Shown in pieces: positions 24,201 to 25,107 of a DNA stretch of 25,107 nt. The notes under the pieces were generated by a model, which was given only the letters and a program-made list of their open reading frames with translations, did no database searches and was not told the DNA's origin. This stretch comes from Syntrophaceae bacterium UBA4778 (GTDB taxonomy: Bacteria; Desulfobacterota; Syntrophia; Syntrophales; UBA4778). Position numbers and translations under genes: made by a program. Every line of letters begins with the position of its first letter. Within the stretch, counting starts at the first letter, position 1. The stretch covers positions 1-25,107 of the forward strand of contig DHHG01000009.1 in the NCBI GenBank assembly GCA_002403175.1, given 5' to 3'.

Positions 24201-24340
24201 ATCGCGGGGACAAAAAAGCTGAAGTATTCACCTTCGGTGATTCCGCGAATCTCTTGACTCCAACCATTGGAGATGCCAATACGATGATCCCGGAGAGCAA
24301 GGCCTTCATGGTGAATGTTGCTAAGAAGGGAGGAAAGTAA
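21233..24340 (+). CDS. fdhA2: Selenocysteine formate dehydrogenase catalytic subunit (alpha), second copy
   Basis: With the TGA at 21788-21790 (codon 186) read as Sec the protein is 1035 residues. The Tat leader is MDVSRRGFLKISGATLMASG. The 4Fe-4S ligands are Cys 47, 50, 54 and 82. The Sec site is EHQARI-[TGA]-HSPTVPALAESFGRGAMTNH. Molybdopterin-binding segments such as AMGWTQHTIGVQNIRTMC and LLGNMGIAGGGIAAMRGESN match the first copy throughout, so the two are diverged paralogues and not a recent duplicate. AAGGAG precedes the ATG. The iron-sulfur subunit follows 1 nt after the stop. The two copies may differ in metal (Mo or W) or expression conditions. Confidence 0.96.
21807..21823 (+). promoter_or_regulatory. 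SECIS hairpin of fdhA2
   Basis: CGGCUCU-GGC-AGAGUCG forms a 7-bp stem with a GGC loop beginning 23 nt after the UGA at 21788-21790. Stem and distance are identical to the first FDH gene although flanking codons differ, indicating selection on the RNA. Confidence 0.75.
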
Positions 24341-24341
24341 G

Positions 24342-25107
24342 ATGCCGGAAAAAATTAAACTTTACGATGCTTCGAAATGTACGGCCTGCAGGGGATGCCA
24401 GCTGGCATGCAAGCAGTGGAATTCCCTGAAAGCCAAGCAGACGGAAAATTTAGGGTCTTACCAGAATCCGCCCAGTTTGCAGCCGAATACGTTCATGATA
24501 ATTCGTTATCAGGAAGTTGAAAATGAAAAAGGAGTCAAATGGCTTTTCCGAAAAGAATCCTGTATGCATTGTACCGATGCGGCTTGCGTGAAGGTTTGTC
24601 CGAATGGGGCGCTCCATTACACGGAGTCTAAGACAGTCGGCAAGGACCTTAATAAATGCATCGGGTGCAAGGATTGTGTGCCGGCCTGCCCCTTTGAGGT
24701 CCCTAAGTACGATAGTAGCACCGATAAGGTGTATAAATGCGATATGTGCGAAAGCCGGATTGCCAATAAAATGCTACCGTCCTGTGTTAAAGCCTGCCCC
24801 ACCGGTGCCCTCAAATTCGGGGATAAAGCGGACATGCTTAAGATAGCCGCCCAGCGGGTCAAGGAGCTCGGAGGCGACGCCAATATTTACGGCGACAAAC
24901 ATGTAGGCGGGACGCACCTGATGTATGTACTGCCGGAGAAAGTATCCGTTTATGACAAGCTGCCGGTCGATCCGAAAGTTCCGCTATCCATCATGGTCTG
25001 GAAGGACTGGTTAAAGCCTTTGGGTTTGCTGGCCGGCGGAGGCGTCATCGGGGCATCACTGCTGCACTATGTTCTGCACGGCCCCAAGCGGCCTGATCCG
25101 GAGATCG
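24342..25107 (+). CDS. fdhB2: Formate dehydrogenase iron-sulfur subunit (beta), second copy, cut by window edge
   Basis: The ATG at 24342 is 1 nt after the fdhA2 stop, with GGGAGGAAAG upstream. About 255 codons are visible, open to the window end, so only the last dozen or so residues are missing. Cysteine groups are CTACRGCQLACKQW, CMHCTDAACVKVCPNGAL, CIGCKDCVPACPFEVPKYD and CDMCESRIANKMLPSCVKAC, binding four 4Fe-4S clusters. A C-terminal anchor LGLLAGGGVIGASLLHYVLH follows. It should pair with fdhA2; a cytochrome subunit would be expected just beyond the window. Confidence 0.95.
   Translation, partial: MPEKIKLYDASKCTACRGCQLACKQWNSLKAKQTENLGSYQNPPSLQPNTFMIIRYQEVENEKGVKWLFRKESCMHCTDAACVKVCPNGALHYTESKTVGKDLNKCIGCKDCVPACPFEVPKYDSSTDKVYKCDMCESRIANKMLPSCVKACPTGALKFGDKADMLKIAAQRVKELGGDANIYGDKHVGGTHLMYVLPEKVSVYDKLPVDPKVPLSIMVWKDWLKPLGLLAGGGVIGASLLHYVLHGPKRPDPEI

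Overview
This looks like a mid-GC chromosomal segment from an anaerobic bacterium that uses selenium and molybdenum or tungsten, most likely a deltaproteobacterium (Desulfobacterota) of syntrophic or sulfate-reducing type. The assignment is an inference from gene content: two Sec-type Tat-exported formate dehydrogenases, FdhE, ModE/ModABC, MobB, FmdE and CutA. No rRNA, tRNA, CRISPR array or insertion sequence was seen.

Layout. Positions 1-3052 (minus strand) hold DUF488, a flavodoxin-like protein, CutA, an AAA_21-type ATPase and the N-terminal part of a TOPRIM-like protein coupled to that ATPase. Positions 3195-5168 (plus) hold two tandem paralogous SAM-dependent methyltransferases; the first has its signal-peptide-like N-terminus out of frame at a G8 tract. 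Positions 5174-10477 (minus) hold DUF364, mobB and a radical SAM gene, then a promoter and trxB, lgt and an FAD-dependent disulfide reductase. The last three overlap by 4 nt each. Positions 10604-11795 (plus) hold an exported thioredoxin-like protein and an exported 1-Cys peroxiredoxin. Positions 11802-20850 (minus) hold a long Mo/formate block: modE, fdhE, fdhA (Sec), fdhB, fdhC, a structured leader, modA, modB, modC and fmdE. Positions 21233 to the end (plus) hold a second formate dehydrogenase, fdhA2 (Sec) and fdhB2, cut by the window edge.

Main discovery. The FAD-dependent oxidoreductase at 5174-6514 is interrupted by one in-frame TGA at codon 44. That is the position of the redox-active cysteine of the CoA-disulfide reductase/NADH oxidase family (Y-A-x-C-x-x-P-Y-Y). 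A strong hairpin with a GGA apical loop begins 6 nt after the TGA, with the loop 18 nt after it, in the geometry of a bacterial SECIS element. The two formate dehydrogenases here have undisputed Sec codons followed by hairpins with GGG and GGC loops 23 nt after the TGA. I read the oxidoreductase as a selenoprotein, not a pseudogene.

Regulation. Four sites of the form TAT(A/G)T-N8-(A/G)(C/T)ATA lie upstream of fdhA1, fdhE, modE/fdhA2 and modA. They resemble ModE boxes and suggest that the ModE-like protein at 20515-20850 controls formate dehydrogenase synthesis and molybdate uptake together. The leaders of modA and fdhA2 also contain long inverted repeats enclosing small hairpins and may be cofactor-sensing RNAs.
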